NCBI GenBank assembly: GCA_017311185.1 | Contig: JAESUZ010000481.1 | Coordinates: 806,001-870,000, forward strand | Direction of reading: 5' to 3' | From: Proteles cristata cristata | Lineage: Eukaryota > Chordata > Mammalia > Carnivora > Hyaenidae | Length of the DNA stretch: 64,000 bases | In this document: piece by piece, positions 24,155 through 37,600 of the stretch | Layout of the letters: each line of letters starts with the position of its first letter | How positions within the stretch are numbered: the first letter of the stretch is position 1 | Notes under the pieces: generated by a model | The model's database searches: none | Told to the model about the DNA's origin: nothing | Seen by the model: the letters and a program-made list of their open reading frames with translations, nothing else | Made by a program: the position numbers and the translations under genes

Positions 24155-26530
24155 GTGAGTATACACCCTGCCACCCCCCACTCTCCTCCTCACCCTCCTA
24201 TGGTCACCTTCCCTCAGTCCTCCCGTTTTCGGTTGAGTCGGAAAGGGCTAGAATTGCTCTTTCATCTGGCTTATAGTTGAAAGACTCTAGATACAAACAT
24301 TAGAAACAAGAAAAGGTATTTGGGTCTTAAAGAAAAGAGATTCTGTGCTCTTTGGACAAGCAAAAACTACTAGAAAGCCCGCTACCATTTGCCCAAGGAG
24401 GGAATCTGCAGTATTAGCGTCTTCCCTGAGAAAGGAGCTAAGATGCAGCGGCTTGACTCCCTAGACTCGTGGCCAGAGCCCCAAGTCTATGGGGTTCCTG
24501 TTAGAACCTGTTCCTGTTCCTCTCCGACCTCTGAAACCATTGCCACCTGCCTACATTGAAGCTTTGCACATCATGAGTCCCCAGCTCTTGAGACTGTATA
24601 ATATGACAAGCAACGTACAATGCGGGACAGGACTGAAGATATTAACACATAAATAATTGACCGGCAGAAGAACTGATATGGGTTCTGGAGGTGGAAAATG
24701 AAGATGCTGGCCCTGGGCCTTCAATGCCCAGAATGGGGAGGTCCGTTGGTGTTTATGTGCTTTGGGGCAGTGTGACCAGAACTTGTAGTGCTTTGCTCCC
24801 AGTGATCCACTGAGATGGTCTCCACTGAGTGTGAGAACTAAGTAGCTATGGTATTATCCTGTCTGACTTGGCCGCATTCAGCCTCTGTACCTTTCTTCAA
24901 CCTGGCTTTTCTAGCATAACTCTTTTTCTTCTTTTTTTTTTTTTTTTTAATTTTTAATGTTTATTTTTGAGAGAGAGATTGACAGAGTGAGAGCAGGGGA
25001 CTGCGAGATGGGGTCAGAGAGAGAGGGAGACACAAAATCTGAAGCAGGCTCCAGGCTCCAAGCTGTCAGCACAGAGCCCGACGCAGGGCTCCAACACACA
25101 AACTGCGAAATCATGACCCAAACTAAAGTTGGATGCTTTACCGGCTGAGCCAGCCAGGGGCTCCTAGCATTAACTCTTCTTATTCCATTTACCCACTGAC
25201 TTATTTTTAAAAATTCTTTTGGTTGAGGGGCACCTGTCTGTCTCCATTGGTGAAGCATGCAACTCTTGAACTCGGGGTTGTGCGATTGAGCCCCACGTTG
25301 GGTGTAGAGGTTGCTTAAAAAATAAAATATATATAAAAAAAAATCTCTTGGTTGAAAGTTTTGTGATTTAAAAAAAATCACATAAAATAAACCAGGGAAG
25401 CTGACTTTAGACTTTCCTTCCTTTTCAGAACTTTACCTCTTACTCTACTAAAAAGTGAAAGGTGTCCTTTCTTCTCCTTTGTCTCCACCACTGATTTCAT
25501 ATGATAGTTTGTGCTGAGGGAAGCTTTTTCGTATCATTTTTTGATAAAAAATTTTAAAATCTTTATCTATTTTTGAGAAAGAGAACACGAGAGCAGGGGA
25601 AGGGCAGAGAGACGGAGACACAGAATCCGAAGCAGGCTCCAGGCTCTGAATTGTCAGCACAGAACCCAACATGGGGCTCAAGACAACGAGCTGTGAAATC
25701 TTTACCGGAGCTGAAGTTGGACAGTTGGTTAAGCAGGCGATCCTACAGAATTTTTTTTTTTTTCAGAGAGAGAGTGTGCAAGCAGGGGAGAAGTGCAGAG
25801 GAAGCACTCAGCACAGTGTCCCACAAAGGGCTTAATTCCATGACCTTGGGATCACGCCCTGAGCTGAAATCAATAGTTTGATGCTCAACTAACTGAGCCA
25901 CCCAGGTGCCCCGAAGCTAAGATTTTCACTAAAAAACAAAAACAAAACAAAAACCCATATCCAAGATAGTGGTTGGATTTTAGCTCCTACATTACTTTGT
26001 CATTTTGTTCTCATAGTACATCATCCTGAGACTCTCTGTCTTCTGTAGAGCAAGGTCACCTTAACCTGAGCATATTTATTCCAACAGGTTCTTAGTCAAC
26101 TGTAGACATGATACTCTCAGTTCTGAATGAAGCAGATAAGGTCCACGTCCACTAATAAACATTAAAAAAATTAGTCCACTCATCTAACTTTTAGCCAAGT
26201 GTTTTCATTCACACTAACTTTTTTAAAAGGTTGCTTGTTTATGTAGCTAAGTGAATATAAGCCTTAGACTTTTTAAAACATTTTTTTAATGTTTTATTTA
26301 TTTCTAGGAGAGAGAGAGAGACAGCATGAGCAGGGGAGGGTCAGAGAAGAGGGAGTGACAGACTCTGAAACAGGCCCCAGGCTCTGAGCTGGCAGTCAGC
26401 ACAGAGCCCGACGCTGGGCTCGAACCCACGAACCGTGAGATCATGACCTAAGCGAAAGTCGGACGCTTAACCGACTAAGCCACCCAGGCGCCCTAGAAGT
26501 TTTTTTTTTTTTTTAATGTTTTATTTATTT

Positions 26531-26572
<42 letters not shown>

Positions 26573-29500
26573 ATGAGTAGGGGAGGGTCAGAGAGAGAGA
26601 GAGGGAGATACAGAATCTGAAACAGGCTCCAGGCTCGGAGCTGGCTGTTAGCACAGAGCCCGACGTGGGGCTCAAACCCGTGAACCTTGAGATAATGACC
26701 TGAGCCGAAGTCGAATGCTTCACCTACTGAGCCACCAGGTGCCCCAAGGCTTAGAAGTTAATTGTCAATTAGAGCAGGCCACTGATATGGCTTTAAGCAG
26801 GCACAGTTCCCTACTTGTCTTCAATTAATACTCCTGTTGCAAGACTTTTTCCCTCAATACCCGAGATTTGCTGTCTTGCCGCTTCGAAGAATGAAGAGGT
26901 GGACACCGAATGGGCAGCAGGCAGAAGTTTATTAGAGTACAAGATCAGAGAATAAGAAGAGAATGAAAGCTCTCTTTACAGAGAGGGGGACATTTGAAAG
27001 TGAATGCCCAGTGACAATAGACAAGAGTCTTTGTTTTATGAGGTTCTGTCGCCACTCCCCCACCCTTCCCCCCCTTCCTTCCCTCTCAGGTCACACCCTT
27101 ACTGACTTAATACCTCTAGGTGATGGGTGGTGCATTCCTCATTAGCTCCAGGGCATTGTAGGAGAGGTGGTCTATGTCCCTATCCTTGTGGGTCATATGT
27201 TTTATTGTTAGGTCTTTTTAGTTAGGGCTTTCATCGAATTCCTGAGGGAATGGGGGGTGGGTGGGTGAGAGGGTTGGGGAGGGAGGTGGTGTCTGTTGCA
27301 TTTTTTTTTTGTTTATTTCTGAGAGAGAAAGTGTGTGTGTGTGCGTGCGTGCGAGCGCACAAGGGAGGAACAGAGAGAGAGGGAGTACAGAATCCCAAGG
27401 AGACTCTAGGCTCTGAGCTGTCAGCACAGAGAGCCTGATGCTGGGCTCGAACCCACGAGCTCTGAGATCATGAGCTGAGCTGAAGCTGGACGCTTAACCA
27501 ACTGAGCCACGCAGGCATCCTGGTGTTGGTTACATTCTTAAGAGGAACTTAAACCCAGGGAAGTCTGCTGTGGTCAGATACTCCCAGCATTGTTCCAAAA
27601 TATGTGTTCTCTCCCCACCCCTGCCCCCCAGGAACCTCAGATCCTATCCTTTCCCTCTCTGCCTACTGAATTCTATCTTTTGCTATCATACTCCAAAGTA
27701 AGGATGGTCATTTATTCAGTCATTCAGATTACATAGATTTATTTAGCACTTACTACATGCCATGCGAGACACTGGGACAAGATATTGAAGAAGATATCTA
27801 AGTCCCTGTCTTCATACAGCTTACAAAGCAGCCATTCCATAATTTAAAAAAAAAAAATTTTTAATAGACCACTATTAGCTACTTTCAGGTTCAAGTCTGT
27901 TTAGCACATATGATCTCCTTTAATTTAATCCTCAAAACGAGGATGACTAGTCCTATTGTGCAAATAAGGAAGGAACCACATACTGCACAGGTACATATAC
28001 AGAGTGAGAAAAATGCGTAAGTTCACCCATTTTGTGGTTTGAAATGAGGCAGTGCAATGTCAGTACCTGGGCTCTTAACTACTAGTATGTTACCTTCATA
28101 AATAATTTGAAATGATAATACGTGCTATGTAGGAAATAAGGAGAATGTGGGTGGGAAGAAAATTATTCCAGACAGAACTAATTCTGCCAAGGCCCTAATG
28201 AATTCTGGAACAAGACTTGGCACTATTGCACGTTCTAAAAGTTCAAAAAGCAATTTAGGTTAAACTGAATAAATCTTGGATTCCCACTATCCACGTACTC
28301 TGTCATGAAGGAGGTAGTTGAAGAGATAAATGTGTAAAGTGACAATTTGACATAGATCATGATAGAGAGAAGCAGAGTGTTCTAGATGAACAGAAAGGAG
28401 GAGCCACTGGCCAGGATTAGTTGGAGGAGGGGGAAAAGTCAAGGGCAGCTCCCTATAAGAAGTCAAGGCTGGGACGCCTGGGTGGCTTAGTCGGTTAAGT
28501 GTCCGACTTTCGCTTAGGTCATGGTCTCGCGGTTCGTGGGTTCGAGCCCCGCGTCGGGCTCTGTGCTGACTGCCAGCTCAGAGCCTGGAGCCTGTTTCAG
28601 CCTGTGACTCCCTCTCTCTCTGACCCTCCCCTGCTCATGCTGTCTCTCTCTTCCCTCCTAGAAATAAATTAAAAAACCATAAAAAAAAAAAAGAAGTCAA
28701 GGCTAATTTGACTTCTGGTAAAAGGCCCTGTCCTGAGGACCTCCCAGGAGCTTAGACACAAAGGCTGGAAAATTCTGGGAAATGGTAAAGTAAGCAGCTA
28801 GTAGAGGTGGAGCTCAAAATGTGAGCACACAGACCAGAACGGGAAAAAGGTCTTGAGTAACATGCTAGGGAGCTCAGATCCTTGTCTAAAATGTCATAGA
28901 GCTTCCGGAAGGATTTTAGGAGTGAAAGGGACATATATCATCTTAGATGATCACTCTGGCCCTGCGTGGTGCCACACTGATTTAAAGCAGCCTCGAATAG
29001 AAGCAAGTTCAGTTGAACAATTTCCAGCCATACAAATAAGGGCTTAAACAATAGCCATGGGTACTTGGAATATCAAGATGGGCATAATTGGGCAAATTTA
29101 GTGGGCAAATTTGCCAGCAAGTCTGGAATGTGAGTGGAGGAAAAGAAAATCCGGGAGGGGCTGGAATGGAGGTGGTGCCTGAGGTAGGCTAGCCAATGAC
29201 TTAGACCCCAAGTTTGGCTTTGCATTTCAATCTGAGCAGAATTGGCTCCATCCCTTTTGTCTTGGATGCTCAGATATGCAGGAAACACTAGGGGGCCGGT
29301 AGGCAATGGGGGGAATATTTGAATTTCAGTCCATGTAGGTAGCATGGAGGCTAGAACTCTGGAGCTTTCCTACTGGTTGGGGGATGGAGACATAGTTAAT
29401 TTCCAAGGTCACAGTGACCACCTCCCTCAGCATCAGTCAGGAACACACATTGGAGATCTTTCCCTTCTATTTTTCAGATGAAGAAATTAGGACAGAGATG

Positions 29501-32500
29501 TTCTAATTCTCCTGCCAGACCTCTCTGGCCCATGCTTTCTCCCTTTCCCCCTTTTCTTTGATACTGAACAGGGAAAGCCCTGATGAGAACCACTGAGAGG
29601 GGCCTCCATCCATTTCTGTTCAGGGCAGTTGCACAACGGCTGTGCGGAGCCGGTGCCAGAAAGTTGAGCTGCTCCATCTGCTCCATCAGGTCCTAACAAA
29701 TTGTCCTCCTCCTCTCTTTAAAAATGCGCTGGGAACGGGTCCACCAGGAACGTCAGAAGACAAACAGCCCTACGGCAGCTGCAATTCATGTACTGCATTT
29801 GATGTTTGTTTGCAAAAGGATTAAATGTATGTTCTCTGTTCTCCCATCACACCCTGAGCCAGGGCTTAGCCTCAGCTCTACATTTCCTAGAATTAAAACC
29901 ACAACAAAACAGGGCCTCTGTGGGGCGGGGTGATGGGAGGAGCAGAGGTGTCTGCTCTGCAGAGGGCCCCCAGGGGTGGAGTCTTCTAGGGCTGCGGGTG
30001 AGGATGACCGGCAACCTCGCTGAGCAAGTTGGGAGGCTGCTGCTCTTCCCAGTAGCTCTCTGCCTGGCTGGGTCGGGTGTGTGCATGGCCCTCGGAAATT
30101 AACGAGAACTTGCCCATCAGAAAAACATGAAGAAATCCCAGGAAATTAGCAATGGAAAAAGAAAATGATGTGGTTTGGGAGTGGTGGGGGTGGTCCGGTG
30201 CTGATGGCCAAGAAGGAATTCCTAAGATGTCCTTTGGTGCGAAAAGGTGGTTTTATTAGAGCCCGGGGACAGGACCAGGGGGGTGAAAGAGCTGCCTGCA
30301 CTGGGGTTGTGAAGAGTGACTATATTACAATGGAGTTGGGGGAGGGAAAATCAAAAGGGAGGTTTCCAAGAGGACTTTCATATGCTAAAGAGGACTGCGG
30401 TGGGGGCTCGTTATTGTGGAGCTAAAAAGTTATTTTCCCTTTAGCAAGGTTTTAACGTTAAGACAGGGAGTTCCTGGAGGAATGTTTTACTCTGCCTCTC
30501 TCAGGTATTTTTACTTGAGGTTATAAAGGGCAGCAGGTTATAAAGAACTTAATTTTATTTACCATTTCCTCTTGCCTTTGTTTCCCCACAGCACTATGGA
30601 GGGGAGGGTGAGATTGGGACTCCGGGAAACTGAGTCTATGAGTTTCTGGAGACTGACTAAGACATTTGTAAGGTGATTCAGACCCCTATCCTGGCTGACG
30701 GTGACCTCTATCAGTCAGCCATTGGTTTTTTTTTCTTTCCTTTGTTCTTGGGCAGCCTGGAGTGCCTGAGGAATGTCACACGTGTCCCACCTGGGGCAGG
30801 GGAGGGGGTGTGCAGGAGGTCAGCTGGCCTATGCTGCCTCATCAAAAAGAGGATAGCTTGACTACCTCTCAGGGAAAGCAAAGGGGCTCTGAGATAATGC
30901 AACAAAAGCAGAAGGCAGCTAATGAGAAGACATCTCTGCAGACCAGAGAAAAATGATGATTGGAAAACCTGGCTGCTGCCGCCAAACAAAATAAGCTCTA
31001 TGATCAAAAGCTCGATGATCAAAATTTTGTGGCATGAACAGTCATGTGTTATAACATACCCTTATGAAACTATTTTAAACGAAAAACAAAAACCCCACAA
31101 CATAACACAGAGACACACAAGTATCGGAGATTCAATGTATGTCTAAAAAAAACAGAGACAAATTGCAAGGCTGTAACTGAGCCCCAACCTGTGTCATACA
31201 TGGATGTGAAATGCTCATATTAGGTCATGGTTATTTAATTATAGTAAGATTATTATGCAGTTGTATAATGTCTGCTTTCCAAAGATGTTAACTGCTTGGT
31301 TGTCTTCTCCCATTTTTCTTTCCATTTTTTATGGGACAGGAGGGGCTCCTGGCTGGCTCAGTTAGTAGAGCATGTGACTCTAGATCTTGGGGTTGTGAGT
31401 TCAAGCCCTCTGTTGGATATAGAGATACTTTAAAATCTTAAATAATAATAATAATAATAATGGTAATGGGGCAGGATTTTGGTGAAAAAGGTGAAAAGCT
31501 CTCAGGAGTCAGCCGTACCTGAATGTACTAAGTGCTATCTATGGCAGAGATATGCCCAAAGGGCCGAGGCTTGCAGGAGGAAGTCAATGATTCTACACAG
31601 GGAGCCAGGAAAGGACAGAATACACAGAAGGTGGCCCTTGAGCTTGATCTTGAGGCCTGTAGGGGTTGTGTAGGCAAAAATAAAAGAGAGGCATTTCAAA
31701 AGAAGAAGACTGCATGATCTGAGACAAAGACACATCTGAGGAGGGCATTGTTCCAGAATCAAGGGACATCAAATCTGGGGACTAGGCTATTCAGAGAGGT
31801 GAGGACGGGGACCAAAGTTGAGGCATAGTCCAGGTTGTACTGGCCTTAGGTGCCACATTCAGAAGGCTGAGCTTTGGTCCGTAGTGCGCGCAGATGATGG
31901 AAAACAAATGGAGTGTTACAGCTAGGGAAGCTTTAATGTACAAATGTATGGAAAGATTAATGTTCTTTGGATACTGGGCTGGACAATTTCGGAAACATTA
32001 GTCCAGAATCGGACTAATAAAAGTAATTCTGAGTGCTTATTCTCCCATTGCCACAAAATCCCTATGAAGTAGTTTATCCCTGTTTTACAGTTGAGGAACT
32101 TAAGGTTCAGAAAGGTCCATTAACCGGCACACAGTTCTAGTGGAGGCGTTCCCAGGTGAATGTACGCCAGGTGGGGGCTCGAACTCATGAACTGTGAGAT
32201 CATGACCTCAGCTAAAGTCAGATGCTTAACCTACTGAGCCACCCAAGTGCCCCAAGGTTTATTTATTTTTGAGAGAGAGAGACAGAGTGCAAGAGTGGGG
32301 AGGAGCAGAGAGAAAGGGAGACACAGAATCTAGAGCAGGCTCCAGGCTCTAAGCTGTCAGCACAGAGCCCAATGCAGCACTCAAACTCCTGAATGGTGAG
32401 ATCATGACCTGAACCAAAATCGGACGCTTAACACACTGAGCCACCCAGGCACCCCAATGGACTTCCGTTATAAGTGTTGTGCCCTAATCACGAGTCCCAG

Positions 32501-34580
32501 AGACCTCCAAGGAGCCGGCACCGATGCAAGTACAAAAGGGTCTTTATTACAAGCTTGAGCAGGGGCTCACCAGCCTGCCGGTGTCATGGCAGCAAGGTGA
32601 AGCAAAGAACAATAGCGAACAGGGTTTTTAAGGAGTAAGGGATGGGGGTGTTACAGTACATGTAGCATCATCACATAAACCCCAATTACAATTACAGCTT
32701 TGACCATTCAGTACCTGTGAGGTGTTCATTACTTTTGGTAGGACCCAATCATGACTTTTGAGAATCGTTTGAAAATGACCAATTGTGAAGTGAGTTCAAA
32801 GGGCTCACGTGGGGTTCAGACAAGTGGTGAGAAATTGGCTAGTTTGTGTCTGCAGTTCCCAGCCTTGACTCAGACCATAGGAATGTTTCTTTTTTTTTTT
32901 TTATTTTTGACTAATTGAACTGAGGGCAGTCTGAGGATGGCTTTAGCCTTGAACAGTCTGAGGCTTTTCCTGGGACTGGGACTAGGGCTACATGCAGCTC
33001 GAGGTTTCTCTTAATGGAGGACTTAATTTTTGGCTCTTCATAAGGAAATGTAATTTTATCTATATTTCCTTTACCTTTCTTTTCCACATTACTGGCCGTA
33101 GCCTGGCACACAAGGTTGGTTGCATTTTAAGGGATAAGAATAAGAAAGAAACCTCTGGCCCTAAGAATTCCCTTCGGGGATGCCTAGCCTCTATGGGAAA
33201 TACAGTAATGGATTAGTGAATACAGCCAGGCCCACCAGATCCACTCCACTTGATAGTAGGACTAGACTGCAGCTGCCCCATTTTAGATTAGGATATATGT
33301 CTCCACTTCATCAAAGGCCTTCTCTAAGTATTTATTAAACAAAAGTATGGCCTTAAGCCTAAGCAGTTTGTCTGGTAGACTCACTTCCTTAATCTCCTTA
33401 ATCTTGTCGTGAACGTTTCACTGCCATGTTTTTCTCTTTAATGCAAGGAGTTAATACTTGTAAAGTATTTAGGACAGTGCCTAGCACAAAATAAATACCA
33501 CCTACATGTTGGTTAAATAAAAACGAAACTCCCTGGTTGAACGTCTTACATTGTGTTGATGGATTTTCATTGCTAGGCCTAATGCTTATTTTCCTAACTG
33601 CAGAGCCAAATGCTGAATTTGTTGCAGAGTAGTCACTGAATGGTCAGTGAGCAAAGCAACTATGTCCTTCCACTGATATCTGCTCTTAAAACTCTTACTG
33701 TAAGTTTGTGAAGCTAAGAATTGTTCTCCTAATTTTCTTTCAATATATGAAGAAAATTAGACACTAATTCATCTTCAGAGAACTTGGGCTTCATACCTTC
33801 TATTAATTAATTTTTAAGGTTTATTCATTTTTTCAGAGACAGAGAGAGACAGAGTGTGGGGGTGGGAGGCAGGGGCAGAGAGAGAAAGGGAGACACAGAA
33901 TCCAAAGCAGTCTTTAGACTCTGAGCTGTCAGCACAGAGCCCAACACGAGGCTCCATCTCATAGACCGTGAGGGGCTTCATAACCTTTTAGACTTCAAAA
34001 GGTGAAGGCCCTTGCCCAAGACAGATTTCAGGGCTAGGATCTAAACCCCAAATTCCTGAAGCTAAATCTTTTCCTCTGTTGCCTCCCCATAATGTACAGC
34101 TCCCTATCGAAAAGAATGCAGAAATTCAAGATAAAACTTCTGTCTGGAAGTAAATACTGCACATTTGATTGAAGTCATGCATTTCCTGTACTTTCCAGAA
34201 TATTCCCTGGGATGACGATGAAGTTCCGGAGGGACCTCCCTGTGGTGTAGGTGGGAGGCTGTGGGCAGGTGTTCAGGTTGGGGGCAGGGAGATGTCCTCT
34301 ATTTTTATGATAATGAGTGTAATTAGACTCCTTCAAGGCTGCTCCCCCTGCCCCTACTTCCCTATTGCCTCCTCTCTCAGCTGGTGGCTTCAGAGTTCAA
34401 CTCACTCTCTAAGAAAGAGGGTAGAAGGGAGAGGAGTTCTCATCCAGGGGTAAGGCTGGAAATGGTGAGCAAAGGCTGGACTTGAATAGTCAGCTAAAGA
34501 GATCCAAAATGGCAGTTATCAACTGTACTCTGAGGTTGGTATTTTAAGTTTATGTATTTATTTTTAAATGTTTATTTATT

Positions 34581-34631
<51 letters not shown>

Positions 34632-37600
34632 CATGAATGAGGGAGGGGCAGAGAGAGAGGAAGGAGAGAAAAAAAATCCCAAGCAGGCTCTGCACTGTCA
34701 GCACAGAGTCCGACAGGCTCCATCCCACAAACCTCAAGATCATGACCTGAGCCAAAATCAAGAGTCGGAAGCTTAACCAACTGAGCCATCCAGGCGCCCC
34801 CGCTATTTGGATAGCCTCATTTTGCCTTCTTTTCTTAATCTCTATATTTATGCCCTCCAGGATTTGAGCCAGTCTCTCGGCGTTAAATTCCATCCACAAG
34901 CTTAGAATTCCCAAATATCTCCAGGACTCCCCCCTGAATATCGGACTCATTTCTATGCAGCTGCTTACATCCTCTATGCCTCCTCTGGGTATCTAACGCG
35001 TATCTCGAATGTAGTAAGTCCGAAACTAAACTCCTGACCCACCCCCACCCGCCTCACTCCGCACACCGCACACCCTGATCCCAAACCTCCTCTGCCCGGC
35101 TTTTTCTCTTGGCTGATAGCCGTTCTCTCTTCTCAGAGGCTCGTGCCAAAAACCCAAGAGTGGTCCTGGCCTCCTCTTTTTCTCATACCGCAAATACACA
35201 TTTAGATAAGGTGGTCGGTTTACTGGGACATCCTGTTGGTTTCATCTTCAAAAGACACTTTGAATCTGATCCTGTCTCACCTCTTCCACTGCTGCCACAC
35301 CCTGGAGGCCGTGCTTCTGTTGCCTGGATCTTTACTAGTGTATCCGCTTGACTGGTTTTCCCGTTTCCACTCCTGGCCTCCTACAGTCTATTCTCAAGAT
35401 AAATCGAATCATGATGCTATTCCACTCAAAATCCTGTAACAGCCCCCCACTTCCACAAAGTGGAAGCCATGATCATCTTTACAGTAGACAAGAGGCCCTG
35501 CAGGATCTGGCCCCCCTGCCTCCCCTCGTCTACTGGTCCCCTGGTTTGCTGCAGCCACCTGACCTCTTTGCTGGTCGGCAAGTGTGCCAGACACTCTTCT
35601 GCCTTAGGGTTTTGCATTGGCTTTTTCCTCCATCTAGAACTCTCTTACCCCTAGATCGCTCCAAGGCTAGTTCTACATCTCCTTCAAGGATTTGCTGTCC
35701 TGTCTCCTTCCCATGAGGTCACTTTGCCCCCCTTATTTAAATTGCAGTCTGTCCCCCTGGCCCGCAATCCCCCTTCCCTGCTCTAATATTTTCATAGTAT
35801 TGTCACATGTATCATAGAATGTTCTCCAGTGTCTGTTTCCTGCCACTAGAATTGATGCTGCTCAAGGGCTGGGATTTTTACACGCTTGTTCACCGGTATC
35901 TCCCAAGCACCTCCAGCAGGTGCTGGCGCATCATGGAGGCTCAGAATTTGTTGAATATATGACTGACATCTCGGATCCCTTTAGCTTTACATTCAGGTCC
36001 AGCTTTTGCTCCCAGTTCCACCTCTGGATGGATGTGGATGGAAAACTCCTCTTCTTCCTACCCTATCCTCTATTTCCTAAATATTCTCTAATTGGTCATG
36101 CTTCGATTTGCTGAAAAACATGTTTTTGAAGAGTTCACCTCAGCCTTCAGGAGTAGCTGGTGGTGCTGTCCCAGCAAAGCTACTATTTCCCCAGCACCCC
36201 TCATCCCAGTCCGAAGGAATCTCTCCCCCATGCCCTTCTCAGGAGTCCTGCAGGTATTCTAACATCAGAGACCCAAAGAGTTGAACCGTGAAACTACCTG
36301 CGGACAGAGGAGGCTGTCGGGGCGTGGGGGCAGGGCAGAGGGGAGCAGCCTTCAAGGAATCTAACCCTTCAAGGATCTCCCCCTACCCCATATGAACCCA
36401 TGCTTCCACCCCCCCCCCCCATACAAGCATATCACAGGGAGGTCCCTCCCAAACATCATTCTTCGTGCTTAGACTCCATATTTTCTGGATTTCTCCATAA
36501 TTTATGAATTAGGGTATGATTTTCCTCATGTATTAATTTCCGCAGACGTAGAAATTAATTGTGAAATGCCCATAGCGATGTCCCTGTTTCCTACCCATCA
36601 CATAGCTGTGGTTTCTGTTTGTAGAGATGCAAATTAATTTTGTCCAAAGGAAAAAATTAATCGTAGTCCAATTCTCATTTGAACCTGTTGCAAAATCTTT
36701 CTCATGTATTAATGAGTGAAATGAAATCTTTGTCATGTGCATTTTTCTATGGATATGAGGGTCATAATTTTACTTTTTAAAAAATATTTATTTTGGGGAG
36801 AGAGTGAGAAAGAGATAGAGTATAAGCGGGAAATGGGGGAAGAGCAGAGAGACGGAAACAACAGAACTCGAAGTGGGCTCCAGGCCGATGTGGGGCTCGA
36901 ACTGACGAACTGTGAGATCATGCATGACCTGAGCTGAAAGTCAGACGCTTAACTAACTGAGCCCCCCAGAGCCACTTACCCTTTTCTAAATTGTCCTTTA
37001 AAACTGTAGGAGAGGGAAAACATCTTTTCCCCTTTCTCCTCCTGGGATCTCCAGCTGGGGCACTATAAATTAGACTGACAAAAGATTTTTGTTGGTTTGT
37101 TTTCTCTCTTTAAAAAATTTAAAATTTACTGAGGTGTAACTGACACATACCCTTATATTAGTGTCAGGTGTACAACAGAGGGACAGATTAACAGGAGACT
37201 GACAAACAAGTTTTTTTTTTAATATTTTTTAAAAATTTATTTCTAGGAGAGAGAGAGACAGCGTGAGCAGGGGAGGGTCAGAGAGAGAGGGAGACACAGA
37301 TTCTGAAATAGGCTCCAGGCTCTGAGCTGGCAGTCAGCACAGAGCCCGACGCGGGGCTCGAACCCACGAACTGTGAGATCATGACCTAAGCGAAAGTCAA
37401 ATGCTTAGCCGACTAAGCCACCCAGGCGCCCCTTGACAAACAAGTTTATTAACTTCTGTGTACCATGTACAGAGCATGGACTGAATACCCACAGATGAGC
37501 AACCTCAAGGGGTGGCTAGAATTCAGGCCATATGCCTAATTTCGTGGGGGAGAGGGAAGAGGAGAGAGGGTAATTAGGGAAAAACGAATGAATTCTGAGG

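Noticed and set aside
23886..24280. Longer open frames across CLMP exon 2
   Set aside because: They run past the splice sites into introns; only 23997-24154 in the [11 protein letters not shown] frame fits the CLMP protein and its donor and acceptor.
35348..35716. A 122-residue proline-rich open frame
   Set aside because: It coincides with an L2 relic and has no initiation context or domain.
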